Assembly (NCBI RefSeq): GCF_001598355.1
Contig: NZ_BCYU01000025.1
Location: 1 to 55,911 of the forward strand
Direction of reading: 5' to 3'
Origin: Sphingomonas asaccharolytica NBRC 15499
GTDB taxonomy: Bacteria; Pseudomonadota; Alphaproteobacteria; Sphingomonadales; Sphingomonadaceae
DNA: 55,911 bases
In this document: positions 47,177 to 55,911 of the stretch, one piece after another
Layout: each line of letters begins with the position of its first letter
Position numbering within the stretch: position 1 is the first letter of the stretch
Made by a program: the position numbers and the translations under genes
The notes under the pieces: generated by a model
What the model was told of the DNA's origin: nothing
The model's database searches: none
What the model saw: only the letters and a program-made list of their open reading frames with translations

Positions 47177-47973
47177 GCCACTTCCTTTCTGGCGGCGCGG
47201 ATCGCGCCGGCGAGACTCGCGATATAGGCGCGCACCGGCTCGGCCGCATCCTTGCCATGCTGCCCGACCAGTTCGACGATCGCTGATCCGACCACGACGC
47301 CATCGGCGACCTGCGCGATCGCCGCGGCCTGATCGGGCGTGCGGACGCCGAAGCCGACCGCAACGGGCAGCTTGGTGGCGGCCTTGAGGCGCGCGACGGC
47401 TTCCTCGATCGAGGCCTGCACCGCTTGTTGCTTGCCGGTGATGCCTGCGACCGAGACGTAATAGAGGAACCCGCTAGCGCCTTCGAGCACGGTCGGCAGT
47501 CGCGCGGCGTCGGTGGTCGGGGTAGCGAGGCGGATCAGGTCGACGCCATTGCCGCGCAGCGCCGGCCCGAGCGAATCGTCTTCCTCAGGCGGAATGTCGA
47601 CGCAGATCACGCCATCGACGCCGGCTTCCTTGGCGCGCTCGGCGAACCAATCGGCACCGCGCCGGGTCATCGGGTTGGCATAGCCCATCAGGACGAGCGG
47701 GACGGTCGGATGACGCTCACGGAACGCCATCGCGATGGCGAGGATGTCCGCCGTGGTCGTGCCCGCCGCGAGGCTGCGCAAATTCGCTGCCTGAATGGCG
47801 GGGCCGTCCGCCATCGGGTCGGTGAATGGCATGCCGAGTTCGATCACGTCGGCGCCGCCCTCGACGAGGGCGTCGAGGATCGGCCCCGTAGCGAACCGCC
47901 CGGGGTCGCCGGCGGTGACAAACGCGACGAGGGCGGGATGGCCCTTGGCGAAAGCTTGGGAGAGGCGGGTCAT
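47173..47973 (-). CDS. trpA: Tryptophan synthase alpha chain
   Basis: A 266-residue alpha subunit that cleaves indole-3-glycerol phosphate to indole, which tunnels to the beta subunit. The catalytic Asp is in [12 protein letters not shown]; the Glu is in [14 protein letters not shown] precedes the phosphate site. The start overlaps the stop of the 58-residue protein gene by four bases, placing that gene between trpB and trpA. Confidence 0.97.
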   Translation of the reverse strand: MTRLSQAFAKGHPALVAFVTAGDPGRFATGPILDALVEGGADVIELGMPFTDPMADGPAIQAANLRSLAAGTTTADILAIAMAFRERHPTVPLVLMGYANPMTRRGADWFAERAKEAGVDGVICVDIPPEEDDSLGPALRGNGVDLIRLATPTTDAARLPTVLEGASGFLYYVSVAGITGKQQAVQASIEEAVARLKAATKLPVAVGFGVRTPDQAAAIAQVADGVVVGSAIVELVGQHGKDAAEPVRAYIASLAGAIRAARKEVA

Positions 47974-48142
47974 CGCTTTTTCCCGACCTCGATCAGTCGC
48001 GAAGCACCGATGGCTAAGCCTATAGCGGCGGCAAAGGCGAACTGGTTACTTCCAAATGCGCCATGATGGAGAACGACACCAACCAAAGCGGCAGCAATAC
48101 CGCCGATCAGCGCGCTGGTGACGGCTTGTCTCAGATTCAATG

Positions 48143-48146
<4 letters not shown>
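47970..48146 (-). CDS. 58-residue two-helix membrane protein between trpB and trpA
   Basis: A small protein with ATG 48146 overlapping the trpB stop (ATGA) and a stop overlapping the trpA start (ATGA). Hydrophobic segments at about residues 9-27 ([14 protein letters not shown]) and 34-50 ([13 protein letters not shown]) suggest two transmembrane helices with a short loop holding H-H-G, and a basic tail V-G-K-K-R. The double overlap and normal codon use argue that it is translated. I recognise no family. Confidence 0.7.
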
Positions 48147-49384
<1,238 letters not shown>

Positions 49385-49477
49385 TACCGTTATTTCCTCG
49401 TCACAACATTAGTCCAATCGCTTCGAACAGCGATCAGCGCCATCGTTGCGGGATGCGCAGGGCAGGGAGGATCGGCA

Positions 49478-50113
49478 TCAGCATTGCGCGACCGCTTTAA
49501 GGAACGCGGCGATCTTGTCCACATCCTTAACGCCGGGCGCGGTTTCGAGCCCGGATGAGGCGTCGACCAAGGTCGCGCCGGTGCGCGTTGCGGCTTCGGC
49601 CACGTTGTCGGGCGTGAGCCCCCCCGACAGTGCCCAGGGCATTGCGTGCCGGAACCCATCGAGCAGGCTCCAGTCGAAGCGAATTCCCATGCCGCCCGGT
49701 CGGGTCGCGCCGTCCGGCGTCTTGGCGTCGAACAGGATTTTGTCGGCCGCGTCTCGATAGTTGAGCGCGCTGTCCAGGTCCGTGCGCGTCTTGACCGCGA
49801 TGGCTACCCACACCGGAATGCGCGCCCTGATCGCCGCAGCGCGGGCAGGCGTCGTGCTGTGGAGTTGGACGGCATCGAGGTTGGCGGCGGCAATGGCGGC
49901 CTCAAGCAAGGCATCATTCGGATCGACGAACACGCCCACGCGCGACACGCTGGCCGGTATGCGGGCGGCGAGACCCGCGGCCGCATCGAACGATAAATTG
50001 CGCGGCGAAGGCGCAAAGAACATCAACCCGACATGACTCGCCCCGCCGGCGATCGCGGCATCGAGCGTTTCGGGCGTGCTGAGGCCGCAGATCTTGGCGG
50101 TGACGCGAGACAT
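49478..50113 (-). CDS. trpF: Phosphoribosylanthranilate isomerase
   Basis: A 211-residue TIM barrel turning phosphoribosylanthranilate into its ribulose isomer. The catalytic Cys is in K-I-C-G-L-S-T-P-E and the catalytic Asp is in V-G-V-F-V-D-P. L-S-G-G-L-T-P-D-N-V and V-D-A-S-S-G-L-E are the phosphate-binding loops. It is the first trp gene of the group; the 76-base gap before it (50114-50189) shows nothing notable. Confidence 0.97.
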   Translation of the reverse strand: MSRVTAKICGLSTPETLDAAIAGGASHVGLMFFAPSPRNLSFDAAAGLAARIPASVSRVGVFVDPNDALLEAAIAAANLDAVQLHSTTPARAAAIRARIPVWVAIAVKTRTDLDSALNYRDAADKILFDAKTPDGATRPGGMGIRFDWSLLDGFRHAMPWALSGGLTPDNVAEAATRTGATLVDASSGLETAPGVKDVDKIAAFLKAVAQC

Positions 50114-50189
50114 GGCGGCGCTATAGACGCGTCGAGGGGCGGATGGCCATGCGGGAGTGGCTCGGCGCGAATGGACGGCGACGCGGGAC

Positions 50190-50696
50190 TCAGCCGAGCG
50201 GCTTTTCCAGCACGACCATGTGAAGCGGAGGGTCGACTAGGACCGGAAAGTCGCGCGTTCCGACCTGCGCATACCCGCGGCGCTCATAGAAGGCGATCAA
50301 CTCGGCGCGCTTGTCGATCACCGTCATTTCGATCCGGTCGGCGGCGAACTCCTGGTGCGCTGTGGCTTCTGCAGCGGAGATCAATTGCTTGCCATAGCCG
50401 CCCGCTTGCAGCCTGGGATCGACGCATAGCAGCCCGAGATAGGCGAGCCCGCCGCCTGAATTTGCGACGCGGACGCAGCCGACCATGCGATCGCCATCGA
50501 ACCCGACCAGCAGGCGTTCGGCCGGATCGGCGATCATCGCCCCCAACTCGCCGACCCCGATCCGTTCGCCGTCGAGCAGATCAGCTTCATGCGTCCAGCC
50601 GGCGCGGGCGTCGTCGCCGCGATAGGCGCGTTGGATCAGCGGTTGGAGCGCGGGAAGGTCATCGATGGCCGCGGGTCGAACAGTCAAAGGCGTCAT
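50190..50696 (-). CDS. GNAT N-acetyltransferase
   Basis: A 168-residue acetyltransferase: T-V-R-P-A-A-I-D-D-L-P at the N terminus, a central V-G-C-V-R-V strand, the acetyl-CoA site L-C-V-D-P-R-L-Q-A-G-G-Y-G-K-Q-L, and a last F-Y-E-R-R-G-Y strand, all standard GNAT features. The loop has A-G-G-Y-G-K in place of the usual Q/R-x-x-G-x-G/A, which the family allows. ATG 50696 overlaps the stop of the upstream small gene by four bases. Substrate unknown. Confidence 0.87.
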   Translation of the reverse strand: MTPLTVRPAAIDDLPALQPLIQRAYRGDDARAGWTHEADLLDGERIGVGELGAMIADPAERLLVGFDGDRMVGCVRVANSGGGLAYLGLLCVDPRLQAGGYGKQLISAAEATAHQEFAADRIEMTVIDKRAELIAFYERRGYAQVGTRDFPVLVDPPLHMVVLEKPLG

Positions 50697-51169
50697 GCGT
50701 AACCGTTGAATTCGATGTTGGTGATCGCATTGCGATCGGCGTCGAACTCCGCGCCGAAGAACGCGGCCCCGCCGTCGCAAACGACGACGGGCTCGCGACG
50801 CCAATAGTTGAATTCGCCGTCAAACCCGGACGGGAAGAAATTGCCGTAGATGACCCGATGCCCTTTGCGGATCATCCCGACATATTGGCGCAGCCAGCCC
50901 TTGGGTACCGCTTTGAGAAACGGGTGTTTGGCAGCTGCCGGGGCCAGTGCGTTGGGGAGTGCCGCTTCGAACTGCACGATATCGCTTGGTGAAGGACTCC
51001 AACCTTGCTCGCCCAGCAGAGGCGTCGGGCGGGAACATTGCGACAGCAGCGCCTTCGCCTGATCGAACGGCATGACGATATAGCCGGAATAGGACGCGGC
51101 TTGCGCCGGCAAGCCCAATGCGGCCGCAACGAGCAGGCCGGCCGTCAGCGCTCCGCGCGCCAACTCCAT
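50693..51169 (-). CDS. Small secreted protein of unknown function
   Basis: A 158-residue protein with a signal peptide (L-A-R-G-A-L-T-A-G-L-L-V-A-A-A-L-G to A-Q-A-A). The mature part has two Cys (L-S-Q-C-S-R-P and V-V-C-D-G-G-A) that could form a disulfide, and aromatic stretches such as I-Y-G-N-F-F-P-S-G-F and F-N-Y-W-R-R-E-P. ATG 51169 is chosen because the signal starts there; the frame is open further. It starts two bases after the pyrF stop and overlaps the GNAT gene. I do not recognise the family. Confidence 0.72.
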   Translation of the reverse strand: MELARGALTAGLLVAAALGLPAQAASYSGYIVMPFDQAKALLSQCSRPTPLLGEQGWSPSPSDIVQFEAALPNALAPAAAKHPFLKAVPKGWLRQYVGMIRKGHRVIYGNFFPSGFDGEFNYWRREPVVVCDGGAAFFGAEFDADRNAITNIEFNGYA

Positions 51170-51171
51170 GA

Positions 51172-51846
51172 TCAGAGCGTTGCGCCGATCTCGCGCGCGG
51201 CGAGATCGGGATCTTCCGCCCCGGTGATCGGTCGACCGACCACCAGGATCGAGGCGCCGGCGTCGACAGCCGCGCGCGGCGTCACGACGCGTTTCTGATC
51301 GCCGATGGCGCCGTTCGCCGGGCGAACACCCGGCACGACGAAGAAGCCCTTGGGCCATAATTTATGCGCCGCGCGGACTTCCTCGCCCGAACACACGATG
51401 CCGTCGACTCCCGCGTCCATCGCCAGCTCGGTCAGCCGCAGCACCTGATCGTGCGACGACCCGTCGACCCCGGTGGCGCGCAAGTCGTTCTCGTCCAGGC
51501 TGGTCAGCATCGTCACCGCGACGACCTTGGTATTGCTCGGCGCGGCAGCCTTGGCATCCTCCAGCATCGCGCGTCCGCCGCTGGCATGGACTGTCAGCAC
51601 CGCCGGCTCGAGCCCGCGCAACGCCTGGATCGCTTTCCCCACGGTGTTGGGAATGTCGTGCAGCTTGAGGTCGAGGAAGATCGGCAGACCAAGCTCGTGC
51701 ATCTCCAGCACGCCGTGGCGGCCATTGGCCATGAAGAATTCGAGGCCCAGCTTGATCCCGCCGACATGGTGGCGGACCCGCGCGGCAATCGCCTTCGCCT
51801 TGTCGATATCGGGCGTGTCGAGCGCGACATAGATGCGGCTGGTCAT
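51172..51846 (-). CDS. pyrF: Orotidine 5'-phosphate decarboxylase
   Basis: A 224-residue TIM-barrel enzyme making UMP from OMP. The catalytic tetrad is in F-L-D-L-K-L-H-D-I-P-N-T; V-P-G-V-R-P is the phosphate region; V-A-L-D-T-P-D near the N terminus is the first Asp. ATG 51846 overlaps the LapA-like gene stop by four bases. It leads the run towards the trp genes. Confidence 0.97.
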   Translation of the reverse strand: MTSRIYVALDTPDIDKAKAIAARVRHHVGGIKLGLEFFMANGRHGVLEMHELGLPIFLDLKLHDIPNTVGKAIQALRGLEPAVLTVHASGGRAMLEDAKAAAPSNTKVVAVTMLTSLDENDLRATGVDGSSHDQVLRLTELAMDAGVDGIVCSGEEVRAAHKLWPKGFFVVPGVRPANGAIGDQKRVVTPRAAVDAGASILVVGRPITGAEDPDLAAREIGATL

Positions 51847-52205
51847 GGCGTCAGCTCGAGCGGCGGCTGTTTCGGCGGCTTGGGCGGTGCCGGCGGCGTG
51901 GTCGCCGGGATCGGCGCCGCAAGCACCGGACCGGGATCGGCGCCCATCGGCACCACTGGTTTCAGATCGGCGATCACGCGCTCCGCGGTCGTCAGCCGCT
52001 GCGTCAGGCGCCAGCGGATCGTGCGGTAATAGAGCCAGGTCGGGACCACGCCGGCCAGGAACGTAAGCAGCATCATGAAGGGAAGGTTCACTTCCGCGAC
52101 CAATCCGCCCCACAGGTTGATCGTCACCCAGCTCCAATTGCCATACGTGAAGATCGCCGCGACGAAGCTGATCAGGCACCAGAAGAGGATCTTGAGGAAC
52201 TGCAT
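51843..52205 (-). CDS. LapA-domain membrane protein
   Basis: A 120-residue inner-membrane protein with two N-terminal helices (L-K-I-L-F-W-C-L-I-S-F-V-A-A-I-F and L-P-F-M-M-L-L-T-F-L-A-G-V-V-P), a coiled-coil-like segment (R-W-R-L-T-Q-R-L-T-T-A-E-R-V) and a Pro-rich tail. This is the layout of LapA/YciS-like proteins, which help lipopolysaccharide regulation in E. coli. It overlaps pyrF by four bases, as in many alphaproteobacteria. The proline tail is longer than usual. Confidence 0.85.
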   Translation of the reverse strand: MQFLKILFWCLISFVAAIFTYGNWSWVTINLWGGLVAEVNLPFMMLLTFLAGVVPTWLYYRTIRWRLTQRLTTAERVIADLKPVVPMGADPGPVLAAPIPATTPPAPPKPPKQPPLELTP

Positions 52206-52256
52206 GGAGCGGGACGCTAGCGGGGCCGGTCAAGTTTGGCCAGAGTTCCCGGCAAT

Positions 52257-52279
52257 CCTCCCCATCGGCGATGGGGAGG
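52257..52279. terminator. Perfect GC hairpin between the hydrolase and LapA-like genes
   Basis: CCTCCCCATC-ggc-GATGGGGAGG is a perfect ten-base stem with a three-base loop, 21 bases beyond the hydrolase stop codon on the minus strand. No T run follows. It may stabilise the mRNA end or be a REP-like remnant. Confidence 0.55.
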
Positions 52280-52300
52280 ACCGGAGCCGCGCGCCGAGCC

Positions 52301-52957
52301 TCACCGAATCGGCGAGTTCGGATCGAGCCGCATATCCAGATACTTGTCCACGCTGCCCATCAGCTCGCCCATTTCGTGTTCGAAGAAATGGTTGGCCTTG
52401 GGAATCGTGTCATGGTGGATCGTGATGTGCTTCTGGGTGCGCAATTTGTCGACCAGCTTTTGCACCGCGATCGGGGTGACGACCTCGTCATTCTCGCCCT
52501 GGATGATGATGCCCGATGCGGGGCAGGGTGCGAGGAACGTGAAGTCGAACATGTTCGCCGGCGGCGCGATCGAGATGAAACCGCGAATCTCGGGACGGCG
52601 CATCAGCAACTGCATGCCGATCCACGCGCCGAATCCGAATCCGGCGACCCAGGTGGTCGAGGCCTCGGCATGGAAGCTCTGTACCCAGTCGAGCGCCGAG
52701 GCGGCGTCGCTCAGTTCGCCAATGCCATTGTCGAACACGCCCTGGCTTTTGCCGACGCCGCGGAAATTGAAGCGCAAGGTCGCGAAGCCGCGCCGCTGGA
52801 ACGTCTTGTAGAGCTCGATCACGATGCGGTTGTTCATCGTGCCGCCCGACATCGGATGGGGATGCAGGATCATCGCGACCGGTGCGCGCGGCTTGGGCGC
52901 GGGGGCGAAACGACCTTCGAGACGGCCCTCGGGGCCGGGAAAAATGACTTCGGGCAT
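52301..52957 (-). CDS. Alpha/beta-hydrolase-fold protein lacking the nucleophile serine
   Basis: A 218-residue protein of the alpha/beta hydrolase fold (COG2945-like). H-P-H-P-M-S-G-G-T-M-N-N-R is the oxyanion region and R-F-N-F-R-G-V-G-K-S-Q-G a family block. The nucleophile elbow, normally G-x-S-x-G, reads G106-F-G108-F-G110, so the catalytic Ser is Gly. The Asp of G-E-N-D-E-V and the His of K-A-N-H-F-F remain. It may be a binding protein rather than an enzyme, or the Ser is not needed in this subgroup. Divergent from the cysteine desulfurase genes, with a 101-base gap. Confidence 0.85.
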   Translation of the reverse strand: MPEVIFPGPEGRLEGRFAPAPKPRAPVAMILHPHPMSGGTMNNRIVIELYKTFQRRGFATLRFNFRGVGKSQGVFDNGIGELSDAASALDWVQSFHAEASTTWVAGFGFGAWIGMQLLMRRPEIRGFISIAPPANMFDFTFLAPCPASGIIIQGENDEVVTPIAVQKLVDKLRTQKHITIHHDTIPKANHFFEHEMGELMGSVDKYLDMRLDPNSPIR

Positions 52958-53058
52958 CGTGTCCTGTTCTTTTAGCCGCAGAGGCGCCGGTGTGGCGCTA
53001 AAGGTTGCGCGCTATATAGGCAGCAGGCCCCAACACGCAATTGGAACGAGTCGGACCC

Positions 53059-54135
53059 TTGGCGACTAAGCGTATCTATCTCGACCATGCCGCGACCACG
53101 CCGCTGTTGCCCGCGGCGCGCGAGGCGATGGCTGACGGATTCGCGAACTGGGCCAATCCGTCGTCGCCACACGCAGAGGGGCGCGCGGCCAAGGCGATGC
53201 TGGAGAAGGCGCGGGGACAGATCGCCGCGGCTTATGGCTGGCCGGGCGAAGTGCTGTTCACCAGCGGATCGAGCGAGGCGCTGGCGATCGCGCTGACCCG
53301 CTCGGCCGTGGTGCGCCGATTGGCGAGCGCGGTCGAGCACGACGCGGTTCTGCGCGCGGCTTACGATATAGCATTGGTGCCGGTTGACGCGGCGGGGCTG
53401 GTCGATCGTGCCGCGCTCGATGCCGCGATGGCGGGTGAGGGGCGGGCGGTCGTCGCGATCCAATGGGCCAATAGCGAGACCGGAATTCGCCAGCCGATCG
53501 CCGAACTGGCCGAACAGATCCATGCCGGCGGCCATCTGCTGCTGGTCGATGCCGCGCAAATGCCGGTGGGAGCCGATCGCGAGGTGGCGCGACACGCCGA
53601 TTTCGTCGCGCTTTCGGCACATAAGCGCGGCGGACCGATCGGCGTCGGCGCGCTGCTCGTACGCGACCTTGCAACGCTCGATCCGACCGGGGGGCAGGAG
53701 CGGGGATACCGGCCGGGGACCGAGAATATGCCGGGCATAGTCGGCTATGCGGCGGCGTTGGGCGAGCCAGAGGATGTCGCCCGCTATGCGGACCTGCGTG
53801 CCTATCTGGACAAGGAGATGGAGGCATCGGGTGGCGAGCCGGTGCTTGCCGGCGCACTCCGCCATCCTGCGATCGGTTCGTACCGCATGCCTGGCGTCGC
53901 GGCGACGACGCAGTCGATTCGCTTCGACATGGCTGGGATCGCGGTGTCGGCGGGAAGCGCGTGTGCGAGCGGCAGCATGAAGCCGAGCCACGTCTTGTCG
54001 GCGATGGGCTGGGATATCCAGGCATCGCAGGAAGTGGTGCGGGTGAGCTTCGGACGATCGACCACGCGCGCCGAGCTCGACGCCTTCATCGCGATCTGGC
54101 GTGAGATCGCGGCATCGCTGGCGCGCGCGGCATGA
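53059..54135 (+). CDS. Cysteine desulfurase-like PLP enzyme, first of a tandem pair
   Basis: A 358-residue class V aminotransferase-fold enzyme of the NifS/IscS group. PLP Lys is in L-S-A-H-K-R-G-G; the substrate His is in A-V-E-H-D-A-V; the persulfide Cys lies in S-A-G-S-A-C-A-S-G-S. The start is TTG (53059), giving the usual A-T-K-R-I-Y-L-D-H-A-A-T-T-P; TTG 53041 is in frame and would add six residues. Neither has a strong ribosome site. It overlaps the next gene by four bases (ATGA). Confidence 0.87.
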   Translation: MATKRIYLDHAATTPLLPAAREAMADGFANWANPSSPHAEGRAAKAMLEKARGQIAAAYGWPGEVLFTSGSSEALAIALTRSAVVRRLASAVEHDAVLRAAYDIALVPVDAAGLVDRAALDAAMAGEGRAVVAIQWANSETGIRQPIAELAEQIHAGGHLLLVDAAQMPVGADREVARHADFVALSAHKRGGPIGVGALLVRDLATLDPTGGQERGYRPGTENMPGIVGYAAALGEPEDVARYADLRAYLDKEMEASGGEPVLAGALRHPAIGSYRMPGVAATTQSIRFDMAGIAVSAGSACASGSMKPSHVLSAMGWDIQASQEVVRVSFGRSTTRAELDAFIAIWREIAASLARAA

Positions 54136-55211
54136 TCTATCTCGATTACCAGGCGACCACGCCGCTCGCGCCGGAGGCGCTCGACGCGATGCTGCCCTGG
54201 CTGCGCGACCAGCATGCCAATCCGCATTCGGCGCATGGCCCCGGTCGCGCGGCCAAAGCGGCGATCGAGGTTGCGCGGACGCAGGTTGCCGCGCTGTTGC
54301 CCGCCAGCGGAACGGTCAGCTTCACCGGAGGCGCGACCGAGGCGCTCAACTGGGCGATCAAGGGTGTCGGCGGCCCGATCGTGACTATCGCCACCGAGCA
54401 TGCCGCTGTGCTCGACACCGCGGAGGCTGCGGGTGACGCGGTGGTGCTGCCGGTTGGCCATGACGGTCTGGTCGATCTCGACGCGGCGCGATCGGCGATC
54501 AGGCCCGGTGTGAAACTGGTCGCGGCGATGTTGGTCAATAATGAGATCGGGGTGATCCAGCCGATCGCCGAACTGGCCGAACTGGCGCAACAGGCGGGCG
54601 CCTTGTTACTGTGCGATGCAGTGCAAGGTTATGGTCGGGTGACGATTCCGGAGGGCTGCGATCTCATCGCGCTGTCGGCGCACAAGATCCACGGTCCCAA
54701 GGGCATTGGCGCGCTGTGGATCCGCGACGGCGTTGCGCTGGCGCCATTGCTCCATGGTGGCGGACAGGAAGCGGCGGGGCGCTCAGGCACGCTCAGCCCT
54801 GCCTTATGCGCAGGCTTCGGCGCAGCGGCGGCGCTGATGGCGAGCCAGCGTGACCAGGATACGGCACATGTCGAGAGGCTATGGTCGGTCGCGCATTCGA
54901 CGCTGGGCGCGGACTGGACCGTCAACGGATCGCTCGAGCACCGCTATCGCGGCAATCTCAACATTCGCCGTGACGGGCTGGACGTCGCGCGACTGATGTC
55001 CGATCTGCGCGATATCGCCTTTTCGGCGGGGTCGGCTTGTGCCAGCGGCTCGGGGCGGCCGAGCCATGTGCTGGAAGCGATTGGACTAAGCACTGGCCAG
55101 GCCCGCAACAGCTTCCGCATCGGTTTCGGCCGCTATACGACCGAGGAGGAATTGGTGAACGCGCTCAAGCGCATCGACGCCGCCGCCCGTGCGCAGAGGA
55201 TCGCGGCGTGA
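54132..55211 (+). CDS. iscS: Cysteine desulfurase, second of a tandem pair
   Basis: A 359-residue cysteine desulfurase: I-Y-L-D-Y-Q-A-T-T-P at the N terminus, A-T-E-H-A-A-V with the catalytic His, S-A-H-K-I-H-G-P-K-G-I-G with the PLP Lys, and S-A-G-S-A-C-A-S-G-S with the persulfide Cys. It supplies sulfur for Fe-S clusters and thio-modified tRNA. It is closer to canonical IscS than its neighbour (K-I-H-G-P-K-G against K-R-G-G-P-I-G). Overlapping the ferredoxin gene by four bases suggests a working unit of sulfur donor and electron donor. Confidence 0.9.
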   Translation: MIYLDYQATTPLAPEALDAMLPWLRDQHANPHSAHGPGRAAKAAIEVARTQVAALLPASGTVSFTGGATEALNWAIKGVGGPIVTIATEHAAVLDTAEAAGDAVVLPVGHDGLVDLDAARSAIRPGVKLVAAMLVNNEIGVIQPIAELAELAQQAGALLLCDAVQGYGRVTIPEGCDLIALSAHKIHGPKGIGALWIRDGVALAPLLHGGGQEAAGRSGTLSPALCAGFGAAAALMASQRDQDTAHVERLWSVAHSTLGADWTVNGSLEHRYRGNLNIRRDGLDVARLMSDLRDIAFSAGSACASGSGRPSHVLEAIGLSTGQARNSFRIGFGRYTTEEELVNALKRIDAAARAQRIAA

Positions 55212-55540
55212 CTCGCGTGATCTTCATCGAGCGCGATGGCGCCACGCGCGAAGTCGAGGCGCGTCCGGGCGATCGCCTGCTCGAGGTGGCGCAGAATGCC
55301 GGCGAACCGCTCGAAGGAACGTGCGAGGGACAGATGGCCTGTTCGACCTGTCACGTGATCGTCGATCCCCAGGATTTCGCGAAATTGCCTCCTGCCGTCG
55401 AGGACGAAGAGGACATGCTCGACCTAGCGTCGGGCGCCACGCGATATAGCCGACTCGCATGCCAGATCTGGCTGAGCGAGGTGCTCGAGACGCTGACCGT
55501 GCGTATTCCGCCCGAGGCAAAAAACATGCAGGGACGCTGA
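55208..55540 (+). CDS. fdx: [2Fe-2S] ferredoxin (adrenodoxin/Isc type)
   Basis: A 110-residue ferredoxin with C-E-G-Q-M-A-C-S-T-C and a later C in R-L-A-C-Q-I, the four cluster ligands in the adrenodoxin spacing (C-x5-C-x2-C...C). The E-x-x-E-D-M-L-D segment is the acidic partner-docking helix. The GTG start (55208) overlaps the desulfurase stop. Isc-type ferredoxins feed electrons to cluster assembly; P450 or other partners cannot be excluded. Confidence 0.93.
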   Translation: MTRVIFIERDGATREVEARPGDRLLEVAQNAGEPLEGTCEGQMACSTCHVIVDPQDFAKLPPAVEDEEDMLDLASGATRYSRLACQIWLSEVLETLTVRIPPEAKNMQGR

Positions 55541-55586
55541 CCTATTTAATCCCCGTTTTACCGTGACTAAGCATTATTTCGTTCGT

Positions 55587-55612
55587 GGAACGGACGCTGC
55601 ATGTTAGGCGTT
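55587..55612 (+). promoter_or_regulatory. EcfG (general stress response) promoter
   Basis: GGAAC (55587-55591), a 17-base spacer, and CGTT (55609-55612) match the alphaproteobacterial EcfG consensus GGAAC-N16/17-CGTT. The predicted start of transcription is about 35 bases before the ATG of the small basic protein, and nothing else lies in between. No other such element was found in the gene gaps I read. Confidence 0.75.
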
Positions 55613-55653
55613 TGGATGCGCCGGGGGGCGAAAAAAGCATGGAGAGACACGCC

Positions 55654-55851
55654 ATGAAATTTCTCGCTGTAGTTGCTGCTGGAATTCTCGCCGCGTCGGC
55701 ACTTACGCCGGTCACTCCCGCCAGTGCGGCGCCTGCGCCCCAGCGCTGGGGCCACGGACATCATGGTTGGAAGTGGAAAAAGGTGTGCACGGTGCGCTGG
55801 CGTCATGGCCATAAGGTCCGGACATGCCGCAAAGTCCGCGTTCGCTGGTAG
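55654..55851 (+). CDS. Small secreted, very basic protein
   Basis: A 65-residue protein: signal peptide M-K-F-L-A-V-V-A-A-G-I-L-A to about S-A-A, leaving a mature peptide of about 40 residues packed with Trp, His, Lys and Arg (R-W-G-H-G-H-H-G-W-K-W, then two Cys flanking a R-W-R-H-G-H-K-V-R-T region). AGGAGA-like GGAGAG lies seven bases before ATG 55654. An EcfG-type promoter precedes it, so it is likely a stress-induced envelope protein. Metal, nucleic acid or membrane binding are possible from its composition; none is shown. Confidence 0.75.
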   Translation: MKFLAVVAAGILAASALTPVTPASAAPAPQRWGHGHHGWKWKKVCTVRWRHGHKVRTCRKVRVRW

Positions 55852-55911
55852 AAGCGGTCTAATGGCTTGAAAGCGCCGCCCGATCCCGCCATATGCGCGG
55901 CGGGAGTCGGG

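Overview
The window reads as chromosomal DNA of a GC-rich alphaproteobacterium, most probably of the Sphingomonadales (Sphingomonas-like). The support is the density of TonB-dependent receptors, a CGNR-type regulator beside glycan-degradation genes, the order trpF-trpB-trpA-accD-folC, a magnesium-type HemB, a GGAAC-N17-CGTT promoter of the alphaproteobacterial stress sigma factor EcfG, and dispersed GC-rich intergenic hairpins. No phage module, insertion sequence, CRISPR array or rRNA was seen.

Bases 1-13917 look like a glycan-utilisation locus for pectin side chains or arabinogalactan: the 3' end of a GH35 beta-galactosidase, a GH105 unsaturated-glycan hydrolase, a GPH-family sugar symporter, a secreted GH51 arabinofuranosidase, two TonB-dependent receptors, a membrane sensor-like protein, a CGNR-family regulator with a perfect inverted repeat in front of it, and a secreted serine hydrolase that seems to start at CTG.

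Bases 13933-24000 hold a two-lobed aspartyl protease, valS, a MATE exporter, hemB with two tandem GNAT acetyltransferases, and a large OafA-type acyltransferase with an SGNH domain. Bases 24100-28602 are a single 1500-residue protein of unknown function. It has a tail-fibre-like N-terminal motif, two 157-residue tandem repeats, a possible lectin-like sandwich and a helical C-terminal part, and it stands alone with its own terminator. This is the best candidate here for something undescribed.

Bases 28650-33750 are an accessory stretch: a lipoprotein, tRNA-Arg(ACG), a GST-like protein, a ParE/RHH toxin-antitoxin pair with a palindromic operator, and a TonB receptor behind a DUF2946-like protein, possibly for a metal. 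Bases 33749-40486 are a pentose-phosphate cluster (rpiA, tkt, tal, gnd) ending in two HAD phosphatases. REP-like hairpins punctuate three of its gene ends.

Bases 40619-44735 hold a Rieske oxygenase, an AmpG-like transporter, a membrane-anchored TPR protein and a small uncharacterised protein. Bases 44803-52205 are a long minus-strand housekeeping run (lapA-like, pyrF, two small genes, trpF, trpB, a 58-residue membrane protein, trpA, accD, folC). The window ends with an alpha/beta hydrolase lacking its nucleophile serine, two tandem cysteine desulfurases overlapping a [2Fe-2S] ferredoxin gene, and a tiny basic secreted protein under an apparent EcfG promoter.
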